In this document: in pieces, positions 1-10,545 of the stretch
Numbering within the stretch: position 1 is the stretch's first letter
Layout: every line of letters begins with the position of its first letter
Assembly (NCBI RefSeq): GCF_037893015.1
Contig: NC_133665.1
Coordinates: 19,753,207-19,817,206 of the forward strand
Source of the DNA: Macrotis lagotis
Lineage: Eukaryota > Chordata > Mammalia > Peramelemorphia > Peramelidae
Direction: 5' to 3'
DNA: 64,000 nucleotides
Position numbers and translations under genes: made by a program
Notes under the pieces: generated by a model
Databases searched by the model: none
Seen by the model: only the letters and a program-made list of their open reading frames with translations
Told to the model about the DNA's origin: nothing

Positions 1-34
1 TCCTATTGTACATACTTCTGACAAAAGTAACCTC

Positions 35-190
35 TTCTTTTTTTTTAGGTTTTTGCAAGACAAATGGGGTTAAATGGCTTGCCCAAGGCCACACAGCTAG
101 GTAATTATTAAGTGTCTGACCCCTCATTTGAACTCAGGTACTCCTGACTCCAGAGCTGGTGCTCTATCCACTGTGCCACCTAGCCGCCCC
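35..190 (-). mobile_element. WSINE1-like SINE with target-site duplication
   Basis: Reverse-orientation copy: poly-T, the GCAAGACAAATGGGG tail block, the ACACAGCTAGGTAATTATTAAGTG core and the CCGCCCC head. An AAAAGTAACCT duplication flanks it at about 24-34 and 191-201. It is not coding. Confidence 0.9.
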
Positions 191-504
191 AAAAGTAACC
201 TTTCTTATTCATAGGCCTATGACAGTCAAGACTTTCCATAATCTGGCTGCGTTTTTTTATTCTTATTTCCTAATATTCCCCTTTACAATTTATACATTCC
301 AGTAAAATAAGTGCACTCATCATTCTCTGATATCATCTGCCCTTCATAACTTTGTCTACAATGCCCCCTATGCCTGGGACAGTATATTCCCTAACATCTT
401 AGCAATTTGAATTTCTTCCCTTCTTTCAAAGTCCTATCTATATGCTATCTCTTTCCCAAAACTTTTTCCAGTCCTTCAACTATGAGAGTTCTCTTCCTTC
501 TAAG

Positions 505-505
505 G

Positions 506-536
<31 letters not shown>

Positions 537-556
537 TATACACATACATATATATG
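505..556. repeat. (TA)n microsatellite
   Basis: Alternating TA run followed by TA/CA steps. The 85-residue open frame through it, with repeated Tyr-Ile, is a microsatellite artefact. Confidence 0.9.
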
Positions 557-701
557 AGCTATATCGTTGTCTTGAGTCTTAAACATATCTTTATATTGGG
601 GCTTATTTCTTCTATCCTGGATCCCTTTCACACTGTGAAACCTATGGACCTCTTCTCAGGATAATGTTTATAAATAATTGAAGAAAATGTTAAATTTCTG
701 A

Positions 702-1375
702 GAGGGCAGATTTCAGAAAAACTTAGAAAGACTTACATGAACTGATGCTGTATGAAATCAACAGAACCAGGAGATCACCATACATCTTAATAGCAGCATT
801 ATGAAGTCTGTGTTTATTAACATTATCAACTATGATAGATTTAGCTCATCTCAGCATACAGTGATCAAAGACAAATTCTAAAAGACTTGTGATAGAAAGT
901 ACCATCCACATTCAGAGAAACAACTATGGAATTTGAGTGTAGATCAAAGTATACTACCAGTTTTTTAAATTTGTTCTATATTTTTTCTTTCTCACAGTTT
1001 TTCCCCCTTTTTTCTGATTCTTCTTTTACAACATTATTAATGTGGAAATATGTTTAAGATGATTGTACATGCATAACTCACATCAGATTTCTCACTGTCA
1101 TGGGAAGGAGGGAAGGAAGGTAGAGAGGGAGAAAAATGTGGAACTCAAAATTTTACTAAAAAAAATGAATGTTGGGGTGGTTAGGTGACTTAGTAAATAG
1201 AGCATCAGCCTTGGAGTCAGGAGTACCTGGGGTTCAAATCTGAGCTCAAACACTTAATTACCTAGCCGTGTGGCTTTGGGCAAGCCACTTAACCCCATCA
1301 CCTTGAAAAAAAAATATGAATGTTGAAAACATTACATGTATTTGGGGAAAAAATTTAAATAAGAAATTTAAAAAA
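702..1375 (+). mobile_element. L1-type LINE 3' end, interrupted by a SINE
   Basis: It contains the marsupial LINE 3' block that recurs through the window: 'acttacatgaactgatgctg', a TTTTTCTTTCTC-rich tract, 'gtttaagatgattgtacatg', a GGGAGG purine tract and a tail 'gttgaaaac..acatgtatttgg'. The SINE at 1175-1314 splits the tail. It is 5' truncated. Confidence 0.75.
1175..1314 (+). mobile_element. WSINE1-like SINE inside L1 3' end
   Basis: Forward copy from the head (GGGTGGTTAGGTGAC) through 'ggagtcaggagtacctggg' to an A-rich tail. An ATGAATGTTG-type duplication at both ends matches the interrupted L1 sequence. Confidence 0.85.
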
Positions 1376-2084
1376 GAAAATACTAAAATTCTATTAGAAG
1401 TTAGTGAAATGCAATTTTTTTTCCTTTCCAAGGTTATAGAGCCCCTGAAATCTATTCATTGATCCCTTCGGTGTCTATGATTTTCACTTGGAGGATATTT
1501 TATTTTTTTCCCTCAGTCTATCAAAGTACAAAATAGGTCTCTGCTCTCAGAGAACTTACCATCTGGTTGTGGAGGTAAAAAACTGTCCTTCTTTGCTAGA
1601 TCTATCTCTTCCCTTTAAACAAGAATGTCTCCCAAGATCCTGCCAAGACCTTCTCTTCTCTCTGTACATTCTCCCCCTTCATGAGCTCATCTGCTTTCAT
1701 GGATTCAAATACTTTCTCTGACTGACAAGTATGTATATCAGACTTCATCTCTTATCAGAATTCTGAGTCTTGTATCTCCCACCACCAGTACCTGTGTCCA
1801 CTGCCATCATTTCCAGCAGGGTATTCACCAGTATCTAAACATAACATGATGAATACAAAATCCATCATCTTCCCTAAATCCTTCCCTCCTCCAAACTTTC
1901 CTTTCTGTTTCTGTTGAAGGTCCACAGTCATTCAAGATTAAAATCCTTCTGAGACTACTGTCTAATAAATGAATTCTTCAAAAGAAAATTAATTATTCTC
2001 TCATAAACTCTCCCTTCTCCAAATATCCCTATTTCTATTCAGGGTACATTTACAGTTTATAGATACTTACAATTATCCAAATTT

Positions 2085-2330
2085 TCAGATCAATTAAGGA
2101 GACAGAGCAGTCTAGGAAAGAGTTGATGAGGGCCTGAAGTAGCCCTTGGTGACTAGGAAGCTGAAGTCAAATGGATCCAATTGTGGATGCTAAATGTGTT
2201 GTGGAGGAAGGAACAACATTTGGCAATTGATTCGATATGGGGATGTGGTGAAGGGGGGAAGAGTTAAGGATAACTCTTGAGACATCAAATTTGGAAACAC
2301 TAATATGACCAGGAGTGTTCTGGTAAATGT
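2085..2330 (+). repeat. Ancient interspersed repeat, family uncertain
   Basis: Text such as 'cagtctaggaaagagttgatgagggcctgaa' and 'gcaattgattcgatatgggg' resembles an old dispersed mammalian repeat. I cannot assign the family without a library search. Confidence 0.35.
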
Positions 2331-2832
2331 TTAACAACCAGCAATGTGGAACAAGAAAAAAAAATGATAAAGTTTAATCTACATTATTAACATTTTCTCT
2401 ATCACTTTCTTACATCTAGACAATCAACATACAATAAAATCAAGTTCAATTTACAGTATTTGCCAATTTCTAAGGTGTAAATGCTCACACTGAAAATTTA
2501 ACAATTAGCTCTTCCCCTTTTGGTAAAACCTGGCTCTAGTATCTTGCTGGATATGAACTATGCCATTTTCTTAAAAACCCTAAGACGTTCCCTATTTCCT
2601 TCAGGATAGAATTACAAGTGCTTTAACTTTCTGTTTAAGCATACTCAAAATCTGACTTCTACCTATTTCAGCCTTATTGTAGAGTGGTTTTAAATAACCT
2701 AAAACTACCAAGACCTTTGAGATAGTATTTCTCTCCACTAGCATTCTCCATTTTGGACCACTGGCTTGGTCCTTAAATTCAAGATTTCCCCTCCCCACTG
2801 CCAAGCATATTCTCTCTAGAAGACAGTACTCT

Positions 2833-3030
2833 GTACTGGAAAGAATGCTAACCCTGGAGTCCCATAGCCCTGGGCTTAATAATATTAGCTAGCATTTATA
2901 TGATACTTATTATGTGCCAGGAACTTGCTAAGCACTTTACAAATATTATCTCATTTGAAACTTGGGAAGGAGGAACAACTGTTGGCTCCATTTTACAAAT
3001 GAGGAAACTGAGGCAAACAGGAGTTAGAAG
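2833..3030 (-). repeat. MIR/Ther-class CORE-SINE fragment
   Basis: It has the reverse-strand signature 'tattatgtgccaggaacttgctaagcactttacaaatattatctcat' shortened, followed by 'acaaatgaggaaactgaggc', which is the complement of the MIR 'gcctcagtttcctcat' core. Confidence 0.7.
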
Positions 3031-4000
3031 AAACAATTCTTTCTGAAAAACTTTGAAATCAATTGTGTGACATGAGACTCTAGCAAAGGACCCCATAGCA
3101 TGATGTAATTGCATTAAAGAAGATGTTGTGCTCTATGAGGGAAGCAGAATTGTAGTGGCTCAAAGGAAATATAAGATGCACAAATTTAGAGATATCTCCA
3201 CTTAAAATGTTCAAGTGGACTATTTTTGCCTGATCTATGGTAGGGCCTTTTTAATTCATATTGGTCAAATTAGCCACAGTTGGATACAATCTAACACAGA
3301 GCGAGCAGAGCCAAGATGGCGACAAGAGAGGATCGTCTCTTAGGTGCTCTCTCTTAAAATTTATAAGCTAAGGACTCTAACTAAATTTTTGAGAGACAGA
3401 ATCCACAGAGGGATCCAGTGAGGCAATTCTCCAACCCAAGGTAGCCTGGAAAAGAGTGAAAAGGCTCTGCTCCCCCCAGGGTTGGAGGGGTAACCTGCCA
3501 GAGCAAAAGAACTTCAGCCTCCTGGAGGCAGCCCCAGGGTGCTGGGAGCTATGGCTCTCAGCAGCGAGGGCAGTTTCCTGACCTACACTCTGGGGAGCAC
3601 CAAGCACAACTTGAGGGGTCAGCAGGGGACCTCTGCCAGAGCAAGCAGGTAGAGCCCAGCCCTCAGGGCACTCAGCGAGCAGCCCTGCCCAGGAACTGGA
3701 AACAGAAGCCAGTAAGCAGGAGCCCCCAGGGCATGAGTGCTGAGCCTAGGGAGGGGAGTGGAGAGAGACTGCCAAGCTCTGTACTCTGTCCCTGGAACAG
3801 GATGCTGGGGTTCTGACCACATTCAGATCCTGATGGCAGTCTAGGCCCCCAATCAAACAGCAGGACCCCCCCCCACCTCAGCCCCGCGACAGAGGGGTGA
3901 GCTTATGGCCATTCACAGACCAGGAGGGAAGACAGAGCCTCACACACATGGAGATCCTTGTGGGGAGGTGTCCCAATAATACTCAAAAGCTCAGGAAGCA

Positions 4001-4174
4001 GGGCAGCTAGGTGGCGTAGTGGGGGGCGGCTAGGTGGCATAGTGGATAAAGCACCAGCCCTGGAGTCAGGAGTACCTGGGTTCAAATCTGGTCTCAGACA
4101 CTTAATAATTACCTAGCTGTGTGGCCTTGGGCAAGCCACTTAACCCCATTTGCCTTGCAAAAAAAATGGCAAAA
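4001..4174 (+). mobile_element. WSINE1-like SINE with duplicated head
   Basis: A perfect 16-bp duplication, AAAAGCTCAGGAAGCA, occurs at 3985-4000 and 4175-4190. The 5' end carries the head twice: GGGCAGCTAGGTGGCGTAGT is followed at once by GGGCGGCTAGGTGGCATAGT, and the normal body and A-tail follow. Confidence 0.9.
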
Positions 4175-4217
4175 AAAAGCTCAGGAAGCACCCCAAAACC
4201 AGGCTCAGGCTGGGAAA

Positions 4218-5212
4218 ATGAGTAAGCAGAGTAAAAAGAGGAACACCATTGAGAAATACTTTTCCTATGATACCAAGAAGGTTCAAAACACTCAATCTGA
4301 AGATGAGGAAGCACAAGCTCCTGCATCTACAGGCTCCAAGAAAAACAGAAATTGGGCTCAGGCTATGATAGAGCTCAAAAAAGACTTTGAAAATCAAGTG
4401 AGGGAGGTAGAAGAAAAATTGGGAAAAGAAATGAGAGGGATGCAGGAAAAACATGAAAAAAGAAGTCAGTAGCTTAGTAAAGGAGATCCAAAACAATGCT
4501 GAAGAAAATAACATGTTAAAAAACAGCATAGGTCAAATGGATAAAACAGTTCAAAAAGTTATTGAGGAGAAGAATGCTATAAAAAAGCAGAACTGGCCAG
4601 ATGGAAAAAGAGATAAGAAAGCTCTTTGAGGAAAACAAATCCTTCAGACAAAGAATGGAACTTGAGGGAGATTGCTGATTTTATGAGAAATCAGGACTCA
4701 ATACTTCAAAACCAAAAGAATGAAAACTTAGAAGAAAATGTGAAACATCTCATTGAAAAAACAACTGATATGGAAAACAGATTTAGAAAAGATAATTTTA
4801 AAATTATTAGAATACCTGAAAGTCATGATCAGGAAAAGAGCCTTGACATCATTTTCAAAGAATTACTACAGGAAAATTGCCCTGATATCCTAGAAGCAGA
4901 GGGCAAAATAGAAATGGAGAGAATCCACCGATCTCCCTGAGAAAGAGATCCAAAAAAACAACCCCAAGGAATATTATAGCCAAGTTCCAGAACTCCCAAG
5001 TTAAAGAGAAAATATTACAAGCAGCCAGGACACAATTCAAATATCGTGGAGCTGCAGTCAGGATCACACAGGACTTAGCAGCAACCACATTAAAAGCTCG
5101 TAAGGCTTGGAATATAATATTCTGGAAGGCAAAAGAGCTTAGAATGCAACCAAGAATCAACTACCCAGCAAAACTGAATGTCCTCTTCCAGGGGAAAAAG
5201 ATGGAATTTCAA
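4218..5212 (+). pseudogene. L1/HAL1 ORF1p remnant (coiled coil + RNA-binding part)
   Basis: The start codon at 4218 opens a lysine-rich N-terminus (MSKQSKKRNTIEKYF) and then a heptad coiled coil; this frame stops at about 4472. Coiled coil and the start of the RNA-binding domain resume at 4626-4940 (residues like RKDNFKIIRIPES, then LEAEGKIEMERIHR). The C-terminal basic part, including 'NYPAKLN', continues to about 5210 after another break. The order coiled coil, RRM, C-terminal domain is that of L1 ORF1p, the trimeric RNA chaperone of the retrotransposition particle. At least two frame breaks make it non-functional. The same C-terminal block is in the copy at 39692-40072. Confidence 0.8.
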
Positions 5213-5229
5213 TGAACCAGGTAAATTTC

Positions 5230-5694
5230 TCTTCAATGTTTTCAGGAAGTCCTATAATTTTCAGGTTGCCCTTCCTCTATCTATGCTGGAGGTCAGTGGT
5301 TTTATTGATGAGGTATTTTATATTTTCTTCTATTTTTTCTATTTTTTGATTTTGTTTAACTGACTCTTGCTGTCTCATGGAGTCATTAGTTTCTGTAGAC
5401 TCCATTCTTTTTTTTTGGGGGGGGGAATTTTCTTCATTAACCTTTTGCAACTCCTTTTCCAATTGGTCAATTCTACTTTTGAAAGAGCTTTCCATTTAAC
5501 CAATTGAGGTTTTGAGATAATTATTTTCTTTTTTTCACTTGCACAATTGAGTATCTGAGAGAATTATTCTCATTTTGTATTTGTCCAATTGATGATCTGA
5601 GAGATTTATTCTCATTTTGTATTTGTCCAATTGTACTTTCTAAGGATTTGTTTTCTTGTTTCAAGGTATTAATTGTCTCTCCCAAATTTTTAAA
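5230..5694 (-). mobile_element. Antisense L1 ORF1 fragment inserted in HAL1-like element
   Basis: On the minus strand this reads as ORF1 coiled coil with a 14-residue repeated unit (core QIQNENKSLRSSIG), then an EENIKYLINKTTDLQ linker and the RRM start. Direct repeats AACCAGGTAAATTTC (5215-5229) and AACCAGGGAAATTTC (5695-5709) bracket it. The element at 39629-41135 lacks it, so it is a later insertion. It has no poly(A) end and starts and stops inside ORF1. Confidence 0.7.
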
Positions 5695-6274
5695 AACCAG
5701 GGAAATTTCAAATGTTCCTGTTGGAATGGCCAGAGCTGAACAGAAGGTTTGATCTTCAAATACAGGACTCAGGTGAAGCATAGAGAGTGGAAGAAAAGGG
5801 GAAAATATGAGGGGACTTAATGATGATGAACTACATGTATTCCTGTATAGAAAAATGATACTGATAGTACTCATATGAACCTTCTCAATTAACAGAGAAG
5901 GTAGAAGGAGCTTTTATAGATGAAGCACAGGAGAGAGCTAAATTTGAAGATATATTGTGGTGTAAAAATGGAGTCAATAGATAAAAGGGAAATGTAATGG
6001 GAGAAAGAAAAAGGAGAGGAGGAATAGGCTAAGATATTTCATATAATAAGATTTTTCTTTATTACAATGAGCTATTTCAATGATACAGGGGGGGAGGCAA
6101 GGGGAAATGAGGGAATCTTCACTCTCATCAGAGGAGAGGAAACAGTATATATACTCAATGGGGTATAGACATCTGGAGTAAGAAGGAGAGAAAGGGGACA
6201 GGGGAAAGGGGGGGGGGTGATATGAGTGATGGAGGAGAGGATGGACCATGGGGGGAGAGTGGTCAGATATAACA

Positions 6275-6435
6275 CATTTTTTTTTTACTTCTTGCAAGGG
6301 TCTGGGATTGGATGTCTTGTCAGGGACCATAGGGCCGGGTGGATGCTGGGGCTAAGGGGTGGTATGTGGGCTCAGGGCCTCTTGGCCCCAGGGCCAGAGA
6401 TCCATTTGCTGCACCACTCAACTACCCTACAGCAG
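6275..6435 (-). repeat. Old SINE body captured in the HAL1-like 3' region
   Basis: Diverged reverse SINE ('cttgcaaggg', 'accatagggcc', 'ctgcaccactcaactaccct'). The same segment, in the same position and orientation, is in the second HAL1-like copy (40654-40812). It was therefore part of the source element rather than an insertion here. Confidence 0.6.
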
Positions 6436-6634
6436 AGACAGAGTGAAAGGAGAGAGAAAATATAGTACATGATAGTGGAGAAGTATGAATGGAGGGAGTT
6501 GCGATCAGCAATGGCAACAGTGGAAAAATATGGAAATAACTTTTGTGATGGACTTATCATAAAGAATGTGATCCACCCATGACAGAGTTTGTGGTGTTGG
6601 AACACAGACTGAAGCACATTTTTTATTATTATTT

Positions 6635-6776
6635 GAGGGGTGGTTGCAGGGCAAGTGGGGCTGGGTGGCCTGCCTGGAGCCTCATAGCTGGGTGATTGTT
6701 GGGTGTCTGAGGCCAGATTTGGACCCGGGTGCTCCTGGCTCAAGGGCCAGTGCTCTGTCTGCCACCCAGCCGCCCC
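6635..6776 (-). mobile_element. G-rich variant of the WSINE-like SINE (copy 1)
   Basis: Reverse copy that aligns to the common SINE along its length. By hand count about 16 positions read G where the common form has A, for example TAATTATTAAGTG becomes TGATTGTTGGGTG. Other changes are few. Confidence 0.7.
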
Positions 6777-6777
6777 T

Positions 6778-6802
6778 ACTATTATTATTATTATTACTAT
6801 TT
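6778..6802. repeat. (ATT)n microsatellite between two SINEs
   Basis: ATT triplet run separating the two G-rich SINE copies. Confidence 0.8.
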
Positions 6803-6819
6803 TATTTCATTTTGGGACT

Positions 6820-6966
6820 TTTTTTTGGTTTTTGCAGGGCAATGGGGTTGGGGTGGCTTGCATGGGGTCACACAGCTGGTTGATTGTTGGGTGTATGGGA
6901 CCAGATTTGGGCTCAGGTGCTCCTGGCTCCAGGGCCGGTGCTCCATCCACTGTGCCACCTGGCTGT
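6820..6966 (-). mobile_element. G-rich variant of the WSINE-like SINE (copy 2)
   Basis: Reverse copy with the same A-to-G bias as its neighbour. About 13 of the G positions are shared between the two, so they look like one subfamily rather than two independently altered copies. Confidence 0.7.
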
Positions 6967-7234
6967 ACCTATAATTATTACTATTTTTTTATTTTAATTT
7001 TAATTTTTTTCCCACCCCTTTACTTTATTGCTCATGTAGTTCTATATTTGGGGGGCATTATGTTTACTTTTAAACAAGAATATTTTATTAATGTATAAAA
7101 AACATTTGTTCAAAATAAGAATAAATCAGTAAATAATTTTTTTAAAAATCTAACATAGAAATGTCATTTTGGTCCTCTTTGAGAATGAACAATAACTAGT
7201 TTTTGTCACATGGTAGAAAGTAAAAGTTTATGGA

Positions 7235-7630
7235 AAGAATCTTGGATGTGGTGCCAGATAAAATGAGATAGTTGCACTAGATGACCTCTATAGTTCCTTC
7301 TAGTTCCAAACCTATGATCCTATGAATTGAGTTAAATTGAAAATTAAAGCAAGAAAGGATCTTGGAGAATATTTAGTCATCTAATCATAGAACTTTAGAA
7401 TTAAGAGACCTCAGAAGTCATCTTTAATGTGCTTGATACAATGGAAGAACTATGCAAATATCATTTATATATCATTGTTATTATTATCTGATCCAATTCC
7501 TTCATGTTATAAATTAGGAAACAAAAGTCCAGAGAAATTAAATTATCTGATTCAAAGAAACAGAGCTGGTCAGTGGCAGAATCAAGATTCAAACACTAGT
7601 GTTCTAATTCTCAAATCCAGTGATTAAAGC
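7235..7630. repeat. MIR/Ther-class SINE fragments
   Basis: 7235-7330 reads forward ('ctagatgacctctatagttccttctag'). 7370-7630 reads reverse, with the 'aaattaggaaacaaaagtccagag' core and a 'ggcagaatcaagattcaaac' end. Confidence 0.6.
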
Positions 7631-7807
7631 ACCACAATCATTGGTAACAAAATAAGAAATACTACAAGGATTCCATTTTGGGATGACTTGGGTTTACAAT
7701 GGAAGAATAATCTGAATTAGTTCTTGTAGGATGGAGAAGATTTAGCTGGGTAGAAAGGAAGGCAGACATTCTGCATGGGAATGGAAGGAAAAAAAGATAA
7801 TGTAATG

Positions 7808-7960
7808 TTTAGTCCTTCATTTTTGAAGAAGACCACATCAGGGAGGTGATGCCATGACAAGCATGTGAATTGGATTTGAGTCAGGGGATGCTGTGCTAAG
7901 TCACCAGCCTGACATTCTCCTCCAGAGCCAACTGGGTTCAATCAAGACAACTGGAGAAGA
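7808..7960 (+). mobile_element. Mar1-type SINE
   Basis: Diagnostic text: 'gtttagtccttcatttttga', 'gggaggtgatgccatgacaa', 'gtcaccagcctgacattctc'. This is a marsupial-specific tRNA-like SINE as I recall it. Confidence 0.7.
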
Positions 7961-8428
7961 CATATTTAGGGGATAATGAAGTCTTGGCATCTTTCAGAGA
8001 TTCAGGGCATATGAGGAGCTGAGAGTACTGACTCTTCAAATATAAATGGATTTATTCCAAAAGAAAATTGTCTTGGACTGTGGGAGGTAGAGCCTCTTTG
8101 CCAATATATTCCAACTCCATATCTTCTCTTCCAAGAATGGACATTCAGAATGAGAATGTGTGATAATCAACACATATTATAGAGTTCATAGTCATATTTT
8201 AGCAAGAAATATTCTAAGTGTTATTTCTAAAGTTGGAATGAAGAATTTGGCTTGATCTGTTAGAAGTTATTCTCACAGTGTCCATCTGTAACCTGCCCCC
8301 CACACACAAAGAGAAAGAAAGTGGATGCCAATAGATTGAAGAAAAACAGTGTGATATAAGAACGTAAGGGAATATTATTAATGTCATTAGAAAGGATAAA
8401 TTCAGAGAAAAAGAAATATGTATGAATT

Positions 8429-8708
8429 GCTGGACCTGGTGGTATATGCCTGTGATCCTTGCTACTGGGGGAGACTGAAGTTAGTGGATCCCTTGAGTTC
8501 AGGAATTCTGTACAGTAGACTAAGTCAATGAGAGGCCTGGCATCAATATGGTGAGTTTCTGAGAATGGGAGTGGAGAGGGTGCAATAATAGAATCTAAAT
8601 GGTTTGGATTGGAAATGGAGAACAAACTCTCATGCAATGAGCAGTGGGATTGAGTCTATGAGTGATCATTGTACTTTCAGTGTCAGCAAGACAAGGAGAC
8701 CTGATCTC
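8429..8708 (+). pseudogene. 7SL (SRP) RNA processed pseudogene
   Basis: Near full-length match to 7SL RNA in order: the 5' domain ('gctggacctggtgg', 'atgcctgtgatccttgctac'), the sequence before the S domain ('cttgagttcaggaattctg'), the conserved 'ggcatcaatatggtga', the central 'ggaaatggagaacaaactct', 'gcagtgggattg', and the 3' end 'ctgatctc'. An A-rich tail at 8709-8725 follows. Imperfect direct repeats (about 'aagaaatatgtatgaa' before, 'aaaagatttgtataaa' after) suggest LINE-mediated retroposition. Many substitutions in paired segments, and the A-tail in place of a Pol III T-run, argue against function. It keeps the S-domain core, so it is not an Alu-type monomer. Confidence 0.85.
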
Positions 8709-9184
8709 AAAATTAAAAAAAAAAAGATTTGTATAAACTGTTTCAAAATGAAGACAGCAGATGTCAATAATAATATACACAATAACTATAGTAATATAAA
8801 TTTAAAAATACTAAAAAGGAACTGATCTCTGATTGGAGGGATTTAAACCAATACTGGTTTCAAATAGCACACAATTACCTTCTTGGTAGAGAGTTTGCTC
8901 AAATATATATTTTAGTTTAGAGTATTTCTTTTTTTCTTTTTAACATAAATACAAAATAAGAGAATAAAAACATTATCACATGCACAACAAAAACAGGAGA
9001 AAGGATTCATAATATAGAATAGTAATAAATTTCCAATTCACAGAGGCCTATATAATAACTACAATACATTGTGTTCAAAATTGTTCATATTTTCTTTGCT
9101 TCCTTGTAGGTTTTCTTTGTTCTCTGCTGTACACTGTTTACCTTTTTCCTGTCTCTCCCTAACCCCCAGGAATGCTACAATTAA

Positions 9185-9330
9185 GTGTGGAGAGATATAT
9201 ATATATATCTATAGACATATAGATATATTTATCACACTTTTACATATATGCATGTTCATTACACATGTATACATATATGCATACATATATGCACATTTAT
9301 ATATACTTATACTTACAGACTGACATCTGT
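9185..9330. repeat. TA/CA-rich simple sequence
   Basis: Degenerate ATATAC/CATATA steps. The 84-residue open frame through it is an artefact. Confidence 0.8.
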
Positions 9331-9839
9331 ACATATCTATACATGGCTACACGTGCACATACTTATTCATAGATATGTATCTATTTGGTTTGTATTTCTT
9401 TTTTTTTAATTCATTGGTTTCATTTTTATAAGATTTCCTGAAAGCCAGAATCCCTCCTTGCTCCTCTACTTTACTTCTATTCATTACCTTGCTCTCCTAT
9501 TCCTTAACCTACCACCCTTCTAAGACTCCTTTCCTTACACAGCTTTCTATGCCCCCACCCCTCTTATCTATACATCCTTCTATATGACTCCTTATCCTAT
9601 TCCCTCACTCTTTCAGTACCATCACTATCCCCTCCTCTTCTTTCTGAATTTAAAAGGCTTTTTTATACTCTTCTATTAATAAATGTGTATGTGTGTATAT
9701 GTGTGTATGCATATACATGCATATTGCTCCCTCTTTAACCCATTCCTAATGAGTGAGTTTCCAGAACTATCAGATCTCCTTCCCCCTCTAATTTCTCTTT
9801 ATCAATTCTTCCTCTTATACCTCATTTATATAAATATTT

Positions 9840-10545
9840 TATTTTTTTCCATTTATACAATTGTAGTTTCTACCTATCATTTTTTGGTAAGGTTTTGAAT
9901 TTTACATATTTTCTCCCACTCTCCCTTCCCTCCCTCTTGCCCCCCACAGAAGGCAGTCTGATAATCTTTGCATTGTTTCCATACTATACATTATCAAAAT
10001 TGAATGTGTTGAGAGAAAAATCATATCCTTGAGGAAAAAGTAAAATATTAGAGATAACAAAATTATGTAGTACATAAGAAAACTTTTTTTCTTTCTTTGG
10101 ATACAGATAGTATTTTATTCTTCATCACAGATACCCTAACATTATCCCTGATTACCCTGATGGAATGAGCAAGTCCATTAAAGTTGATCATAAATCACCC
10201 CATGTTATTGTTAGTGTATACAGTATTCTTCTGGTTCTTCTCATTTCACTCAGTAGCAAAGAAAGACTTGCAAGTCTTTCCAAGTTTCTCTGAAATCCCA
10301 TTCCTCCTGGTTTCTAATAGAACAATAGTGTTCTATAACATACATATACCACAATTTGTTCAGCCATTCCCCAATTGATGGACATGCACTCGATTTCCAA
10401 TTCATTGCCACCACAATCAGAGCTGCTGTAAATATTTTTGTGCAAGTGATATTTTTAGCCTTTTTCATGATCTCTTCAGTGCATCGACCCAATAAAGGCA
10501 TTGCTGGATCAAAGGTATACCTCATTTCTATAAGATAACTCTTTT
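9840..10545 (-). mobile_element. L1-type LINE 3' end with ORF2 C-terminus remnant
   Basis: Reverse orientation. The minus frame at 10250-10525 encodes the ORF2 C-terminal region: FDPAMPLLG, then KIFTAALIVVAMNWKSS, a P-S-I-x-x-WLNKLW block and EHYCSIRNQ. These match the conserved ORF2 tail that follows the reverse transcriptase. It continues into a 3'UTR with 'gagcaagtcc' and a reverse purine tract near 9900. Confidence 0.75.

Larger units (their letters stand above)
3299..7146 (+). mobile_element. HAL1-like half-L1: 5'UTR + ORF1 + 3' part, no ORF2, TSD-flanked
   Basis: It begins with an L1-like 5' leader ('agccaagatggcgacaagag') and runs through a degraded ORF1 (4218-5212). It then passes directly into a 3' region ending near 'aatgtataaaaaacatttg', with no endonuclease or reverse transcriptase sequence. 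Near-identical 11-bp direct repeats (AATCTAACACA at 3288-3298, AATCTAACATA at 7147-7157) bracket it, which says it inserted as one unit. Nested in it are a young SINE (4001-4174), an antisense ORF1 piece (5230-5694), a captured antisense SINE (6275-6435) and two G-rich SINE copies. A 5'-truncated relative with the same ORF1-to-3' junction lies at 39629-41135. HAL1 is the known class of ORF2-less L1 derivatives; the family assignment is inference. Confidence 0.75.

Noticed and set aside
3377-4085. Three short minus-strand frames (60-76 aa) in a GC-rich stretch
   Set aside because: They are antisense to the L1-like 5' leader and share no motif with known proteins.
4140-4529. 129-aa minus-strand hydrophobic frame resembling a membrane protein
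   Set aside because: It is the antisense of the L1/HAL1 ORF1 Lys/Glu-rich coiled coil, which gives Phe/Leu runs.
10250-10525. 91-aa minus frame with conserved-looking Trp and Pro motifs
   Set aside because: It is the C-terminal end of L1 ORF2, not a host gene.
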